Assembly: GCA_964356335.1 (NCBI GenBank)
Contig: CAYHHI010000009.1
Coordinates: forward strand, 20,616 to 84,615
Direction of reading: 5' to 3'
Length of the DNA stretch: 64,000 bases
Source: CAYHHI01 sp964356335
GTDB lineage: Bacteria > Arandabacterota > Arandabacteria > Arandabacterales > Arandabacteraceae
The position numbers were made by a program, and so were the translations under genes. A model generated the notes under the pieces. It ran no database searches and was not told the origin of the DNA. It saw only the letters and a program-made list of their open reading frames with translations. Positions 28,883 to 38,367 of the stretch are shown piece by piece; position 1 is the first letter of the stretch, and every line of letters begins with the position of its first letter.

Positions 28883-28949
28883 GACCCCGCTGCGGCTCCT
28901 CGCGAATGCTCCGCACGCGCTGCGATCGTCGTGCCGAGCCGACGGATAG

Positions 28950-28992
28950 CCCGGAGGGCATGGGGTTCTAACCGAAGGGCATCCGGCGGCGA
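28950..28992 (+). repeat. Intergenic repeat, family B copy 3
   Basis: Nearly identical to copy 1 at 23326, more than 5 kb away, and followed directly by family A copy 4. Confidence 0.8.
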
Positions 28993-29005
28993 GGAACCAG
29001 AGACT

Positions 29006-29055
29006 CCGCCTTCGGGTGCCGGTCTCCGGCTCAGAACTACATTCGCCTTCGATCC
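29006..29055 (+). repeat. Intergenic repeat, family A copy 4
   Basis: GGTCTCCGGCTCAGAACTAC then ATTCGCCTTCGATCC; ends about 25 bp before the stop of the M14 peptidase gene. Confidence 0.75.
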
Positions 29056-29080
29056 GGCCCCCGTACGGCCTGTTACTCTC

Positions 29081-31774
29081 TTACTCTCTGACTGCGCCCA
29101 GCAGGATCGAGTTGAAAAGTATCTTATAGGTCGAATAGGTCTGCGCCCTGTGAATAGGGTCGAAACCCGAGAGAATCACTGTGCCCTTCCCGTAGCCCAT
29201 CTTCACCACGACAGGCTTGCCCATTATCATGTCTTCGCCGGTGATCCAACCGCTCATGAGGAGGTCAGTATCCGCATATCTTGCCACGATCTCTCTTGCG
29301 AATTTCCCGTAAGGCACCTGGGTTGAGAAGGCAGCCGAGTAGAAGAAGAGACAAGGGGTCTCCGCCTTCATGCCGTAACCGATCTCGCTCGCGGGGTTGA
29401 CTGCGAGCTTCAAGACCGAACCCGGGCAGCTGAAGGTTTTCTCAGGCACTTCCTTGAGGACATTCTTCACTTTGAGATCGAATTCCTTCATGGCAAATTC
29501 GCAGGATGCCGCGGTTGCGATGATCACGCCGCCTTCCTCGAGGAAGGCTGTCAATGCCTTGATGCCATCGTCCCCGATCCCGCCTGAGTACTGCGGCGGA
29601 AGCGGCTCGAAGAATTCGGCACCCCACCCGCCTGGCTTTCCATCCTTGATTGACGTGGCATCTATGTCGTGGAAAATGATGACGTCGAAGCTCCGGGCGA
29701 GGTGGCCCTTCTTGATGTCGTCATTCTTGAGATAGGTGTATTCGAATTCAAAATCGTCCAGAACATATTTAAGCCAGCCAGCCGGGTCGCCCTCGAGGTA
29801 GCTCTTGTACACCCCGAGGCGGAAGGGCTTGATGGGCTTGAGTGTGGAGGGTCTCGTGATCCTCACAGTGTCGAAGGTCAAGCCGAGACCAGCTGTGAGC
29901 TCTTGAACTTTGGATGCGGTGGCGTCGGGGTCTTTCCCCAAATCGACGAGTATTGTGCCGGGGAGGATCGCCTGTCCGTGTGCTCTCGCGGGGTTCGTGA
30001 TCGCCTCCAGGGTGTCTGTAGCTGCGAAGAGCCCGAGGTGTGATTTCAAGGCTCTATTGACGAAGGTGAACGAACCCAGCGAACTCCGCGAGACAGCCAG
30101 GTAGCCGACGGGGTAAGCACCTGGGGCCCGGGAGCCCGAGGTGTCCGAGGTGCCCGGGATGGTGCGCGCAGGGCTTTCAACCTTTTCGACTCTCTGGGTT
30201 TCGGCTTCAAACGGGGCCTCAACTTCTATGGTCTCGACGCCCATCTTAAGCGGCATCGTCCAAGCAGTCGCGTCGTAGGGTTCGAGGGGTCGAGCCTCGG
30301 GAGCAATCCTTATCACAGGATAATGCTGCCTTTCGAGCATATCCTTCGCGTATGCCCTGTAGGGCTGGGCGAGAAAAATTACGTAGGATCCCTTCGGCAT
30401 AGTCCGGCCATCAACTACAAAGGCTGCGAGGGCCCGGTGAATCTCGACGCCGCCGAGCATGAGCCGCTGGATCATCCGTGTCAGGGTGAAATGGTCCAGC
30501 ACGCGGGAGTCATCTGAATAGGGAATCACATAGGCGTACGGCTTCTCGGTCTTGCCTTTTTCGATGCCGGCTGCCGCCATCTTGTAAAAGTTAAGCAGAA
30601 TGGTCTCCTTGTTCTTGGAGCACGCCTCGAGGCCGCCCTCGATCGAAGCGAGCTCATAATTCATTATGTCGCGGAGACGCCACCAGCCGCCCGGCCACGG
30701 GTCGGGGAAGTTGGAGAGCCGCGTGTACTTCGGGAAGCCTGTGCCCCATGCGCCGAGTTCCGACGGGTCGACGTAGATCGGTGTGGCAATCCGAGCTGAC
30801 GCCGTCTCAGTCAGGAGACTCGCAACATTGTGCCAGAGGGGCGTCATCACGGACGCGCCCTCCCACCAACCGGGAAAGGATGCGCTGTGGATCACGCCAC
30901 TCAGGCCTCGCTCCTGCATCTTGAGGTGAATCGTCGAGCCTATGAGCTCGATTTCACGCCACAGCACGGGATCGAGGTTGGGATTCACTGGATCAGCATA
31001 GGGCGGCACGAAGATCCGCGCCCCGGTCATCCACATCTGGTGATGATCGAGGATGACCTGGGGAATCCACGTCTCGTACATCACTTTGGAGACCATCTTT
31101 GTCTCGGCAAGATTGAACATGTACCAGTCGCGATTGTTGTCGTGGCCGGCATAAGGGTGATAGAGCCACGGCATCCATCCGCCATCGTAAGCGGTGCCTT
31201 TCCACTTGCCGTAGTACTCGACATACATGTTGTGGCCATCAGGATTGACCGAAGGCATGATGAGCAGGATCACATCTTTGAGATAGGGAACGATGGATTC
31301 GTCATCGCTTGCGATCTTATAAGCTAGCTCAAGTGTCATCTGGGTCGCCGCGATCTCATCCGAGTGGATAGCGGACATATCAAGGAGAATGACTTTGCCT
31401 TCCCTGGCGAGGGCAGCCGCCTCTTCGGGAGAGATGCCGCGCGCATCCCGCAGGGCCTTGGATATCTCGAGGTGACGGTCGAGGTTCTCGAGGTTGGTCG
31501 GGTTCGATGCCACGGCCATCAGGAAATTGTTGCCGAGTGTCGTCTTGCCGAGGTCCAGGACCTTGATCCAGTCTGAGACGGAATCGACATAGGAGTAGTA
31601 TTTCCAGATCTCGTTGTAGTTCGCGAGCACGCCGTCGGCGCCGATCTGCTTGCCCAGGTACTGGGATGGCGATAGCACCTGGGTTGTTTGGCTCCCAGAT
31701 GTCGCGGTGAAAGACGCGGCAATTACTGATACGGCAATGAACAAAAGGCACGAGAATGCTGGTGTTCGTTTCAA
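29081..31774 (-). CDS. Secreted M14-family zinc metallocarboxypeptidase
   Basis: The best start is a TTG at 31774: AAAGGAGG (31781-31788) lies six bases upstream and a signal peptide follows directly (KRTPAFSCLLFIAVSVIAAS). The longer frame from 31831 would overlap the promoter. 897 residues. M14 features: zinc ligands in AIHSDEIAATQM (HxxE), MPSVNPDGHN, and the DHHQMW region. The C-terminal part (GGVIIATAASCEF, GYGKGTVILSGFDP) resembles a class I glutamine amidotransferase-like domain often attached to such peptidases. It probably acts on peptides outside the cytoplasm. M14 identity is solid; substrate unknown. Confidence 0.85.
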   Translation of the reverse strand: MKRTPAFSCLLFIAVSVIAASFTATSGSQTTQVLSPSQYLGKQIGADGVLANYNEIWKYYSYVDSVSDWIKVLDLGKTTLGNNFLMAVASNPTNLENLDRHLEISKALRDARGISPEEAAALAREGKVILLDMSAIHSDEIAATQMTLELAYKIASDDESIVPYLKDVILLIMPSVNPDGHNMYVEYYGKWKGTAYDGGWMPWLYHPYAGHDNNRDWYMFNLAETKMVSKVMYETWIPQVILDHHQMWMTGARIFVPPYADPVNPNLDPVLWREIELIGSTIHLKMQERGLSGVIHSASFPGWWEGASVMTPLWHNVASLLTETASARIATPIYVDPSELGAWGTGFPKYTRLSNFPDPWPGGWWRLRDIMNYELASIEGGLEACSKNKETILLNFYKMAAAGIEKGKTEKPYAYVIPYSDDSRVLDHFTLTRMIQRLMLGGVEIHRALAAFVVDGRTMPKGSYVIFLAQPYRAYAKDMLERQHYPVIRIAPEARPLEPYDATAWTMPLKMGVETIEVEAPFEAETQRVEKVESPARTIPGTSDTSGSRAPGAYPVGYLAVSRSSLGSFTFVNRALKSHLGLFAATDTLEAITNPARAHGQAILPGTILVDLGKDPDATASKVQELTAGLGLTFDTVRITRPSTLKPIKPFRLGVYKSYLEGDPAGWLKYVLDDFEFEYTYLKNDDIKKGHLARSFDVIIFHDIDATSIKDGKPGGWGAEFFEPLPPQYSGGIGDDGIKALTAFLEEGGVIIATAASCEFAMKEFDLKVKNVLKEVPEKTFSCPGSVLKLAVNPASEIGYGMKAETPCLFFYSAAFSTQVPYGKFAREIVARYADTDLLMSGWITGEDMIMGKPVVVKMGYGKGTVILSGFDPIHRAQTYSTYKILFNSILLGAVRE

Positions 31775-31802
31775 GTCTCTCCTCCTTTGGAAGGGCGTCT
31801 CC

Positions 31803-31831
31803 ATTTTAGGAGCACATACTCCGTTCTTCAA
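31803..31831 (-). promoter_or_regulatory. Putative promoter of the M14 peptidase gene
   Basis: On the minus strand: TTGAAG, 17-bp spacer, TAAAAT, ending 28 bp before the TTG start. The remaining gap to 32085 shows no gene. Confidence 0.5.
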
Positions 31832-32085
31832 GGGACTTATTGGAAAACACCGGGGCGCGGGCAGCCATTAGGGAATTGGGTGTCGAGATGGTGTCATGGA
31901 GCACAGTGCTTCTCGCAGGGTCATCTCCAAACATGGGAATCAAAGACCAAGAATGGCCAAGAATGGCTAAGAATCCCAGCGCAATCACCACGGGTATCTA
32001 CCGCATGCTGAGTATCATCGCCATGTCTGCGAACACAGAAGAAGTTCTTGAGAGCGTACTAAGGCCTTCGATCTCAATCGGGCAT

Positions 32086-32688
32086 CTAGACCGGCTTCTC
32101 CGGCGGCTTCTCGGCCTGGGCCTCTGCCGGCTTATCTGCGTGCTTGATCCACCTTCTCGCACGCAGGCCTAGCATTGTCCAGAGCACCCCGAAGACGAGG
32201 GCGATCACTCCGATGATCCACATCATGGCCTCGGCAATGTGGCCGGCGCCTGCCATCAACACTATCCCGAGGACAAGGGCCACGACGCCCACAAGAAGCG
32301 GCATCCAGTCTCCGGCCAAGTCCTTGCGCATGCGGATTGACTTGTAGATCTCACTGATACCGTAAACAAACAGCCCGAGGCCGACCAGGAAGACGAATAT
32401 TTTGGCGATAGCACCCGGCGCCAGGATGAAGATGAGCCCGAGTGCTATGCCGATTACCCCGGGAACCATGAGCAAATTCCACTTCTTGGATTCCTCGCGA
32501 TGCCGCATCACGGCAAACGTCGCAATGATGCCGACCACGAGGAGAAAAATGCCGAGAAGCCTGACGAGAAACTCGATCGTGCCCCCCGGATGCGCGATGG
32601 CAATGATGCCGAAGATCGCCGCCGCGATGCCCCTGATGATGAGTGACCACCAGGTGCGCGAATACGCAGAAAGGTGAACGCTGACCAT
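32086..32688 (-). CDS. HdeD family membrane protein (DUF308)
   Basis: 200 residues with six closely spaced hydrophobic segments (starting WWSLIIRGIAAAIFGIIAIAH). The repeating pattern GIxLLVxGI / LGLFVYGISEI / GVIALVFGVLW is typical of HdeD/DUF308 proteins. HdeD contributes to acid resistance in E. coli, but most homologues are uncharacterised. The C-terminal tail is Lys/Pro/Glu-rich. GGGAG lies just upstream of the ATG. The 303-bp gap upstream (32689-32991) shows no gene. Confidence 0.85.
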   Translation of the reverse strand: MVSVHLSAYSRTWWSLIIRGIAAAIFGIIAIAHPGGTIEFLVRLLGIFLLVVGIIATFAVMRHREESKKWNLLMVPGVIGIALGLIFILAPGAIAKIFVFLVGLGLFVYGISEIYKSIRMRKDLAGDWMPLLVGVVALVLGIVLMAGAGHIAEAMMWIIGVIALVFGVLWTMLGLRARRWIKHADKPAEAQAEKPPEKPV

Positions 32689-32991
32689 ATATCTCCCTTC
32701 GTTGAGATGACCGTGCTGAGGATAGTTGCAGCATCGAGGCCTGTCAAGGTAAAGATGAGGCGCAGGCTCGGCTTATCCGACATGAGTCCCTTGACCTGCC
32801 CCCAGCGGTGATACCACTCATCCTGCACGTTCCGCGAAGCCTGTGTACTTGCCCCTGTACTTGCCCCCATCTTTGATCCAGATCCGGTGAAAATTTGCAC
32901 CCAGTTTCGCATAAGGCAACCTCGGCCTCGAGGGAATCTGGCATTGTGTCCCCGAATTAACGAGAAGGCAGGGGTTAGGGCTCAGCGGTCG

Positions 32992-34053
32992 TCAGATCGC
33001 GGGCAGGGCGACCGAGTTAAGCGTGACGTGTTTGTTGGAATACCTGTTGCCGATGATCCTGTAGCATGCAAGGTAAAAATGGTACTTGCCGACGGAGAAG
33101 CGGATAACGTTGGGCTTGACGCGGTTCGGGCGAGCAACGCGTTTGCCGCCCCTGGCGATCGCCACGACCAGAGATGTTTTCGGCTGGTAACCCATCTCGC
33201 GCAGCGGCGAGGCCCAATCGGGTATGTTGGTCTCATCATCGTGGCTGTAATTCCATCCCTTCAGGGTTTTGAGCTCGTCCACGTCCCTGTAGGGGTGAGT
33301 GTGGAAGTCTCCCACTATGTCGAGCTGCGGGAAAAGATGCTTAACGGCTTCCATCTGGGTGTCCAGACTGCGCAGGTCGTAGGTGACCTTGTTGGAATAA
33401 CCCTCGGCGCGCAGTTGGATATGAACGCTATCGATGTGGATGTAGCGGATCGTGTGCCTGCCGTGCGCCTGGCGTTTCTCCTCGGTGGACTTGGTGGACC
33501 CGAAGCAGATGCCATAGGTTTCCGTGTACTTGGAGCCCCTTCCTTTGGGCACAGCGTAAGATTCCATGGCGACCAGCACAATATCCTCGATGGCGCGGTC
33601 ATCGAGCCAGATAACTACCTCCTCGTGGCCCTCATCCACCTCGAACTGCCAGGTGACCTCGGTTTCGCTGAGGAGATTCCGGTATTCTTCCCGGGTGTAG
33701 CGCAGCTCCGACCAGAGTTGCTCGAGATACTTGAGTTCCAGAGGATGAACGTGCCAGCCAAAGGACAGCGTCCGCCTGCTTGTGCCATAGGTGCGATTTT
33801 CGTACCATGCCTTGCAGAGTCTGTACGTATCCTGCCGGAGGTCTTGCCTTAGCTTCCTGAGCGTGGAGATGAGCTTTCTGTCAGGAAGGTTGTCATGGGG
33901 GGTCTTTCCCGTCATCAAAGTCGCCAGGAGCTGCTTGAGAAGATTGGCCCTGAGGCGCCAAGATGGGCGATTGCCATATGCCTCTGTCTGGTAGGAATCC
34001 ACCAGGTCTTTGTACTTGTTTATGATCTGACAGTAGCGTGGAAGCCTTGCCAC
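32992..34053 (-). CDS. Uncharacterised protein with a possible JAMM/MPN metalloprotease motif
   Basis: 353 residues. The start is a GTG at 34053 with GGAGGG eight bases upstream. The first ~180 residues are charged and helical, with no signal peptide. Residues ~180-330 contain VGDFHTHPYRDVDEL...WNYSHDDE. The HxH...SxxD arrangement resembles the JAMM zinc site of MPN/Mov34 proteases, although the spacing between HTH and SxxD (16 residues) is longer than usual. A Glu-rich segment precedes it. If it is a JAMM protein it would cut isopeptide or peptide bonds. No neighbouring gene supports a pathway, and the family was not recognised by name. Confidence 0.6.
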   Translation of the reverse strand: MARLPRYCQIINKYKDLVDSYQTEAYGNRPSWRLRANLLKQLLATLMTGKTPHDNLPDRKLISTLRKLRQDLRQDTYRLCKAWYENRTYGTSRRTLSFGWHVHPLELKYLEQLWSELRYTREEYRNLLSETEVTWQFEVDEGHEEVVIWLDDRAIEDIVLVAMESYAVPKGRGSKYTETYGICFGSTKSTEEKRQAHGRHTIRYIHIDSVHIQLRAEGYSNKVTYDLRSLDTQMEAVKHLFPQLDIVGDFHTHPYRDVDELKTLKGWNYSHDDETNIPDWASPLREMGYQPKTSLVVAIARGGKRVARPNRVKPNVIRFSVGKYHFYLACYRIIGNRYSNKHVTLNSVALPAI

Positions 34054-34507
34054 GATTCCTACCCTCCATCTCTAATATACTAGAATAGATCGGCAGGGGT
34101 CGCGTCAATATCGAGTTGGAAGGCGGCAATATTGCCATCTTCGCCAAATCCACAGCGATAGCCGATTATATATCCGAATGCCCTGGTCTTTCTGAAGGAA
34201 ACAGGGTAGGAGGACATGGCGGAGGGACATGGCGGAGGGAAACGCGCATGAGGGCGTGGGGGATTAGGGGGCATGGGAGGACTATGGCTGGGCATTGGTG
34301 CCTATACGGGGAAAATGGAAGGAACATGAGAGGGAGCATCGAGACGTATGTCGGGAAATTGGGGAGCAATGCTGGAGCATTGCGTCACCACAGGGTAATA
34401 GGTGGGTACAAGGGAAGCCAGGGAGGGCATGGGGAGAGCACTGGATGTGCCAAGAAGCACCGCAGGCGAAGCCTGGGATGTGGATGGCAACCGAAGCCGC
34501 ATTGTAC
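34054..34507. other. Gene-less G-rich low-complexity region
   Basis: Strongly G-rich on the plus strand, with a 13-bp tandem pair (ACATGGCGGAGGG at 34214 and 34227) and many GGGAGG/GGGCATGG words. CCAGGGAGGGCATGGGG also occurs near 47430. No gene was recognised on either strand. Confidence 0.6.
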
Positions 34508-34536
34508 TTGACATGCCACAAATGCTGTGCTATACT
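34508..34536 (+). promoter_or_regulatory. Consensus sigma70 promoter upstream of rsmA
   Basis: TTGACA, 17-bp spacer, TATACT; about 95 bp before the rsmA ATG. It would drive rsmA and the coupled genes downstream. Confidence 0.75.
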
Positions 34537-34631
34537 ACAAATAGAATCGAAAGAGAGGTGATGTCGGCGGCAGCTTGCTAGAGGTTGGGCTCGCGTGAGC
34601 CCGGATCATTAGAAACAGCAAAGGTGGTTCG

Positions 34632-35576
34632 ATGGACCTCTGGCAGGTGATCACGGCTGATGTTTTGTTCCACCCCGCGCGGGTGGATTTTATTTTGCTG
34701 CCAATCTTTGGTCTGGCGACCACGCTTTCCCAAATCGGTCTGCTCAAGAAGCATGGCCTGAGGCTGAGGAAGAGCCTCGGTCAGCACATCCTTACAGATG
34801 ACAATGTCGCTGCGAAGATCACTGACGCGCTTGACCTCCTTGGCGATGAAGGCGTGATCGAAATCGGGCCCGGCCTCGGGGCGCTCACGTTGAGGCTTGC
34901 CCGGCTTGCGAAGCGCGTGATCGCAATCGAGATAGACCGGCGCTTTGCTTCGACGTTGAGGGCAGAGATTGACGAGGCGGATGCGGTCGACAATGTAGAG
35001 ATCATCGAGGATAACGTCCTCAAGGCTGACATCGCCGAGCTCACCCAGGCTCATAGCGATGTGCAAGTGTGGAAACTGGTGGGCAATCTCCCCTACTACA
35101 TCACAACTGCAATCCTGATGATGCTGGTCGAAGCAAGGGAACACTTCTCCACAGCCATCGTGACCGTTCAGGACGAATTCGCAAGGCGGCTTGTCGCCAC
35201 GCCAGGTTCGAAGGATTACTCTTCGCTTTCCATATACGTTCAGTACAGGTTCAAGCCGGAGATCCTGTTTACGATAAAACCTACAAGCTTTTTCCCACGT
35301 CCCGACGTGCGGTCAGCCGTCGTTCGTCTTAGAGTGCTCGAGCGTCCGGGCCTACGGATCGAAGACGAGGGGCTTTTCTTTCAGACTATTAGGGCGGCGT
35401 TCGGGCAGAGGCGGAAAACCCTGAGAAGGAGCCTCAGGCAGATACCAGGGCTGACGCCAGATCTTATTGGCGAGCTTGACCGCACGTTGGACGTGGGACT
35501 TGATAATAGACCGGAAGACATCTCAATCGAGGATTTCGCAAACCTCTCCAACGCCATAAAGGATGTTGTTGGGTGA
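34632..35576 (+). CDS. rsmA: 16S rRNA (adenine1518/1519-N6) dimethyltransferase RsmA/KsgA
   Basis: 314 residues. Dimethylates two adjacent adenines in the helix-45 loop of 16S rRNA during 30S maturation. Motifs: RKSLGQHILTDDNV, SAM-binding EIGPGLGALTLRLA, acidic IAIEIDRRF and catalytic NLPYYITT, then FFPRPDVRSAVVRL. About 45 residues precede the usual KSLGQH start. They include a hydrophobic stretch (FILLPIFGLATTL), and no other in-frame ATG is available. AAGGTGG lies just upstream of the ATG. Its stop overlaps the start of the next gene (TGATG). Confidence 0.95.
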   Translation: MDLWQVITADVLFHPARVDFILLPIFGLATTLSQIGLLKKHGLRLRKSLGQHILTDDNVAAKITDALDLLGDEGVIEIGPGLGALTLRLARLAKRVIAIEIDRRFASTLRAEIDEADAVDNVEIIEDNVLKADIAELTQAHSDVQVWKLVGNLPYYITTAILMMLVEAREHFSTAIVTVQDEFARRLVATPGSKDYSSLSIYVQYRFKPEILFTIKPTSFFPRPDVRSAVVRLRVLERPGLRIEDEGLFFQTIRAAFGQRRKTLRRSLRQIPGLTPDLIGELDRTLDVGLDNRPEDISIEDFANLSNAIKDVVG

Positions 35577-37699
35577 TGTGGAGGCACGTGGCGGCATCAA
35601 GCAAGGTGAAGCGTCTCATGGCTATAGCTTTGGCAGACCCGAGAGGGCTGGGAAGTAGGCTTGGGCCGATGGAGTGCTTTTGGCCGGTGAGGGGCTTGGG
35701 ATTGGTGGGGCGCCTGGGGCCCGTGGGTCTTTCGGGGACGGCGGCCCTCCTGGCGACGGTAGGGGTCCTGGTGTCGGCGGGGGTCTTGGCGCCAGTTGAA
35801 GGGATTGTGGCCCCTGTGCTCGCTGCTGATACGACGGACACGGCCGGTGCCGATAGCCTTGAGGGGCAAGAGCCCGATAGCACCACTGTCATCACCGGAC
35901 CGCTGGCCAGGAAAAGGGCGGAGCAGGATTTCTGGGAGGCGCATCCCAGCTATTCCATGAAGATCAACAAACGTAAAGATGTCACTAACTGGGACAGCCA
36001 GATAAGCCTCTCGAAGGATCTCTCGGATAAGGTCAATCTCAATCTCAACGGCAATGTGAGCATCCGTGAGAACACCACCCTCAACAGGGCGGACGCCAAC
36101 AATGGCACCAATGCAATCCTGCACTACAGGCTCAACAACAATATCGGCTTCAGTACGACCTACAACACAAGCGTGACCGCTTTCCGTTACGACCTCCGGC
36201 GGAATGCCCCTGTTGACAGGAAAAAGAACCAGGATGTGACCGTCTCATCGGACCTCGCCAAGAAGATCTTCAACACGATTGATGTGAGCGTGCGGGTGCT
36301 GGGCGGAACGACCTCCAATTCCTTTGCATCCGTGAGCAACGAGGGACGAAAAGAGAATCTGACGGCGTCGGTGTCTTATGCCCCTACGACCATATTCCGG
36401 ACCTCGGCCACTTATACCGGCAACAGACTCTTTCTGGATTCTCAAGTTGACCAGGGCGGGGTAGCGGTTTTCCGTAAGCGGGACAGAACGTTCTCCCAGA
36501 ATCTCGCGTTCTCGCTCTCTTATGAAGTCCTGCCCAGGGTTCAACTTGGTTTGGATGCATCAAACAGCCAGGATCAGCGGCAGCATCCTGATCCTGACAG
36601 CTTGCAACAGGAAACCGAGAGGAAATCGTCGAAAAATGCTTCAGTGACGTCGTCGTTCGATATGTTCAAGAGGTTGAATGGGGACCTGTCCGTGAGCTTC
36701 AGCAACTCTGAGAGCAAGTACAAGTTGCGGGGCCGGAGGAACAGTAGGAGCAGTAGCGCTGATCTCACGGCAAGCGCGACGATCTTGCCCTGGCGCGGCG
36801 CTACCATAAATCTTGGTGGCCAGCGCGAAACTTCACGGGACGAGTACGTCACATCGGATACGGCGAACAATCTCCATAAGTCCCTGAGTCTCAAGATGAG
36901 CCAGAACCTCGGAGCCAAGACGGACCTCAGTCTCACAGCATTGTCAGATCTTACGTCGGTTTTCTACGACAACAAACAAGCCAATCCAACGGACAGGGAT
37001 CACCTAAATAACAGGATCAGCCTCGATGCGAGCTTCAGACCCTATGCTAACATCACGACAAGACTTGGCAGCGAGTTCTCCGAGGAGCAGTCAATCTATG
37101 TCAGACCGGAGCAGTCAGCCAACAATCGAAGGGCGACAAGATACCGCGTATCTGGATCCTATGATGTAAAGACTCTCTATGACATCGGCATCACGCAGAC
37201 CTACGATATCGGGGCAGTTTACACCCTTTACAGGTATTCCGAATCCAATAATAGCCTTGTGCGGAATTCCAACATCTCAACGACTTTTCGGATACCGGTC
37301 GCTCCTGCTTTTGGTCTCAACCTGGACCATGCATACAAGTTTCAGGATCAGGGGAGCTACGTGGAGAAAGGCCGCGAAAAGGCCTATTCAAGATCTGCCG
37401 AGAATGTGTCGAATGCGTTCACCATCGGCTTGAACTACCGCATGTTTAGGCGCCTCAATCTGACGGTCAGACAATCCTATTACCTCCAGACCAACTGGAA
37501 GTATGCGAATGGCAAGAAAGTGCTCGACTATGACACCCAATCTACCGAGCTTAGTGGTAGGGTGAGCTTTAAGTACGACTTCAAAGAAAGAACCAAGTTC
37601 TCATTTTCCCTGGAGCAGGCCCGGAACGAGGGCAGCAGAGTCGGTGCAGCCTTCAGGAAATACTGGAACGTTGAGCTCGAGGCTTCACATGTCTTCTAA
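35576..37699 (+). CDS. Putative outer-membrane beta-barrel protein
   Basis: The ATG at 35576 overlaps the rsmA stop. 707 residues: a long Gly/Leu/Val-rich signal region (to ~residue 85, ending PVLAADTTD), a short linker, then ~600 residues of alternating polar/hydrophobic strands (KVNLNLNGNVSIREN, VQLGLDASNSQ, TDLSLTALSDLTSV). It ends in WNVELEASHVF, and a terminal Phe is typical of outer-membrane barrels. It resembles TonB-dependent or LptD-like barrels in texture but no plug or TonB box was seen. Function not assigned. Confidence 0.7.
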   Translation: MWRHVAASSKVKRLMAIALADPRGLGSRLGPMECFWPVRGLGLVGRLGPVGLSGTAALLATVGVLVSAGVLAPVEGIVAPVLAADTTDTAGADSLEGQEPDSTTVITGPLARKRAEQDFWEAHPSYSMKINKRKDVTNWDSQISLSKDLSDKVNLNLNGNVSIRENTTLNRADANNGTNAILHYRLNNNIGFSTTYNTSVTAFRYDLRRNAPVDRKKNQDVTVSSDLAKKIFNTIDVSVRVLGGTTSNSFASVSNEGRKENLTASVSYAPTTIFRTSATYTGNRLFLDSQVDQGGVAVFRKRDRTFSQNLAFSLSYEVLPRVQLGLDASNSQDQRQHPDPDSLQQETERKSSKNASVTSSFDMFKRLNGDLSVSFSNSESKYKLRGRRNSRSSSADLTASATILPWRGATINLGGQRETSRDEYVTSDTANNLHKSLSLKMSQNLGAKTDLSLTALSDLTSVFYDNKQANPTDRDHLNNRISLDASFRPYANITTRLGSEFSEEQSIYVRPEQSANNRRATRYRVSGSYDVKTLYDIGITQTYDIGAVYTLYRYSESNNSLVRNSNISTTFRIPVAPAFGLNLDHAYKFQDQGSYVEKGREKAYSRSAENVSNAFTIGLNYRMFRRLNLTVRQSYYLQTNWKYANGKKVLDYDTQSTELSGRVSFKYDFKERTKFSFSLEQARNEGSRVGAAFRKYWNVELEASHVF

Positions 37700-38363
37700 G
37701 GGTAGAGGCCTAAGAAGGATGGGTGAGATTAAGGGGCGGCCTGGGCGGATCAATCCGCGAGATGGATTGGCTCTGATCTTCGGCCTGATTCTCTTGCTCG
37801 TTGCGTCCTGTGACTTCCCGTTCCAGGTAAGAAAAAGTGCACCGCCGCCCTACGGCACCACGCAGGTCGTCCCAGCTACTGAGGACAGCACCGTCTTGTC
37901 GAATCTGCGCATCTGCGTCGATGGTCAGAAGGCAGAACAGTTCATCGCGGAGCTCGCGCCGGATTTCGTCTTCGTCGCCGATCCCAGCGACGTTGCAGTT
38001 CTCGAGCGCGACTACTACTCCGGCATCTTTTCGAATTGGGATCTGCAGGTGGAGCACCAGGTAATCCGGTATATGCTTGACAATGGCAGGTGCAGTGTCG
38101 CGATGCTCGATTCTCTCGCAGAGACCGATACTACCCGGGAGAGAACCGACAGCACTTCTCTGATCCAGGCCGATTATTCGCTTCTGCTTGTGCTCGATAG
38201 TGAAGTGCAGACCTATTCGGGACGGGCGTGGTTTTACATGAGAAGGCAATCCGATAATCTTTGGAAAATGTACAGGTGGGAGGATTTCATAATCCCGGGA
38301 GGCAAGCACGATACGTGGGGGTACCTCAGGGGATTGATTCGCGCAACCATTTCAGGGGGGTAA
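37689..38363 (+). CDS. Lipoprotein with NTF2-like domain
   Basis: Begins inside the last codons of the preceding gene (ATG 37689). A second possible start is ATG 37719, with AGAGG ten bases upstream. A hydrophobic segment ends in the lipobox LVASC, so it should be lipid-anchored. Residues ~80-220 (FIAELAPDFVFVADPS...WFYMRRQSDNLWKMYRWEDF) have an NTF2/SnoaL-like pattern. The next gene encodes a similar lipoprotein; both follow the outer-membrane protein and probably belong to one operon. Ligand unknown. Confidence 0.7.
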   Translation: MSSKGRGLRRMGEIKGRPGRINPRDGLALIFGLILLLVASCDFPFQVRKSAPPPYGTTQVVPATEDSTVLSNLRICVDGQKAEQFIAELAPDFVFVADPSDVAVLERDYYSGIFSNWDLQVEHQVIRYMLDNGRCSVAMLDSLAETDTTRERTDSTSLIQADYSLLLVLDSEVQTYSGRAWFYMRRQSDNLWKMYRWEDFIIPGGKHDTWGYLRGLIRATISGG

Positions 38364-38367
38364 TACT

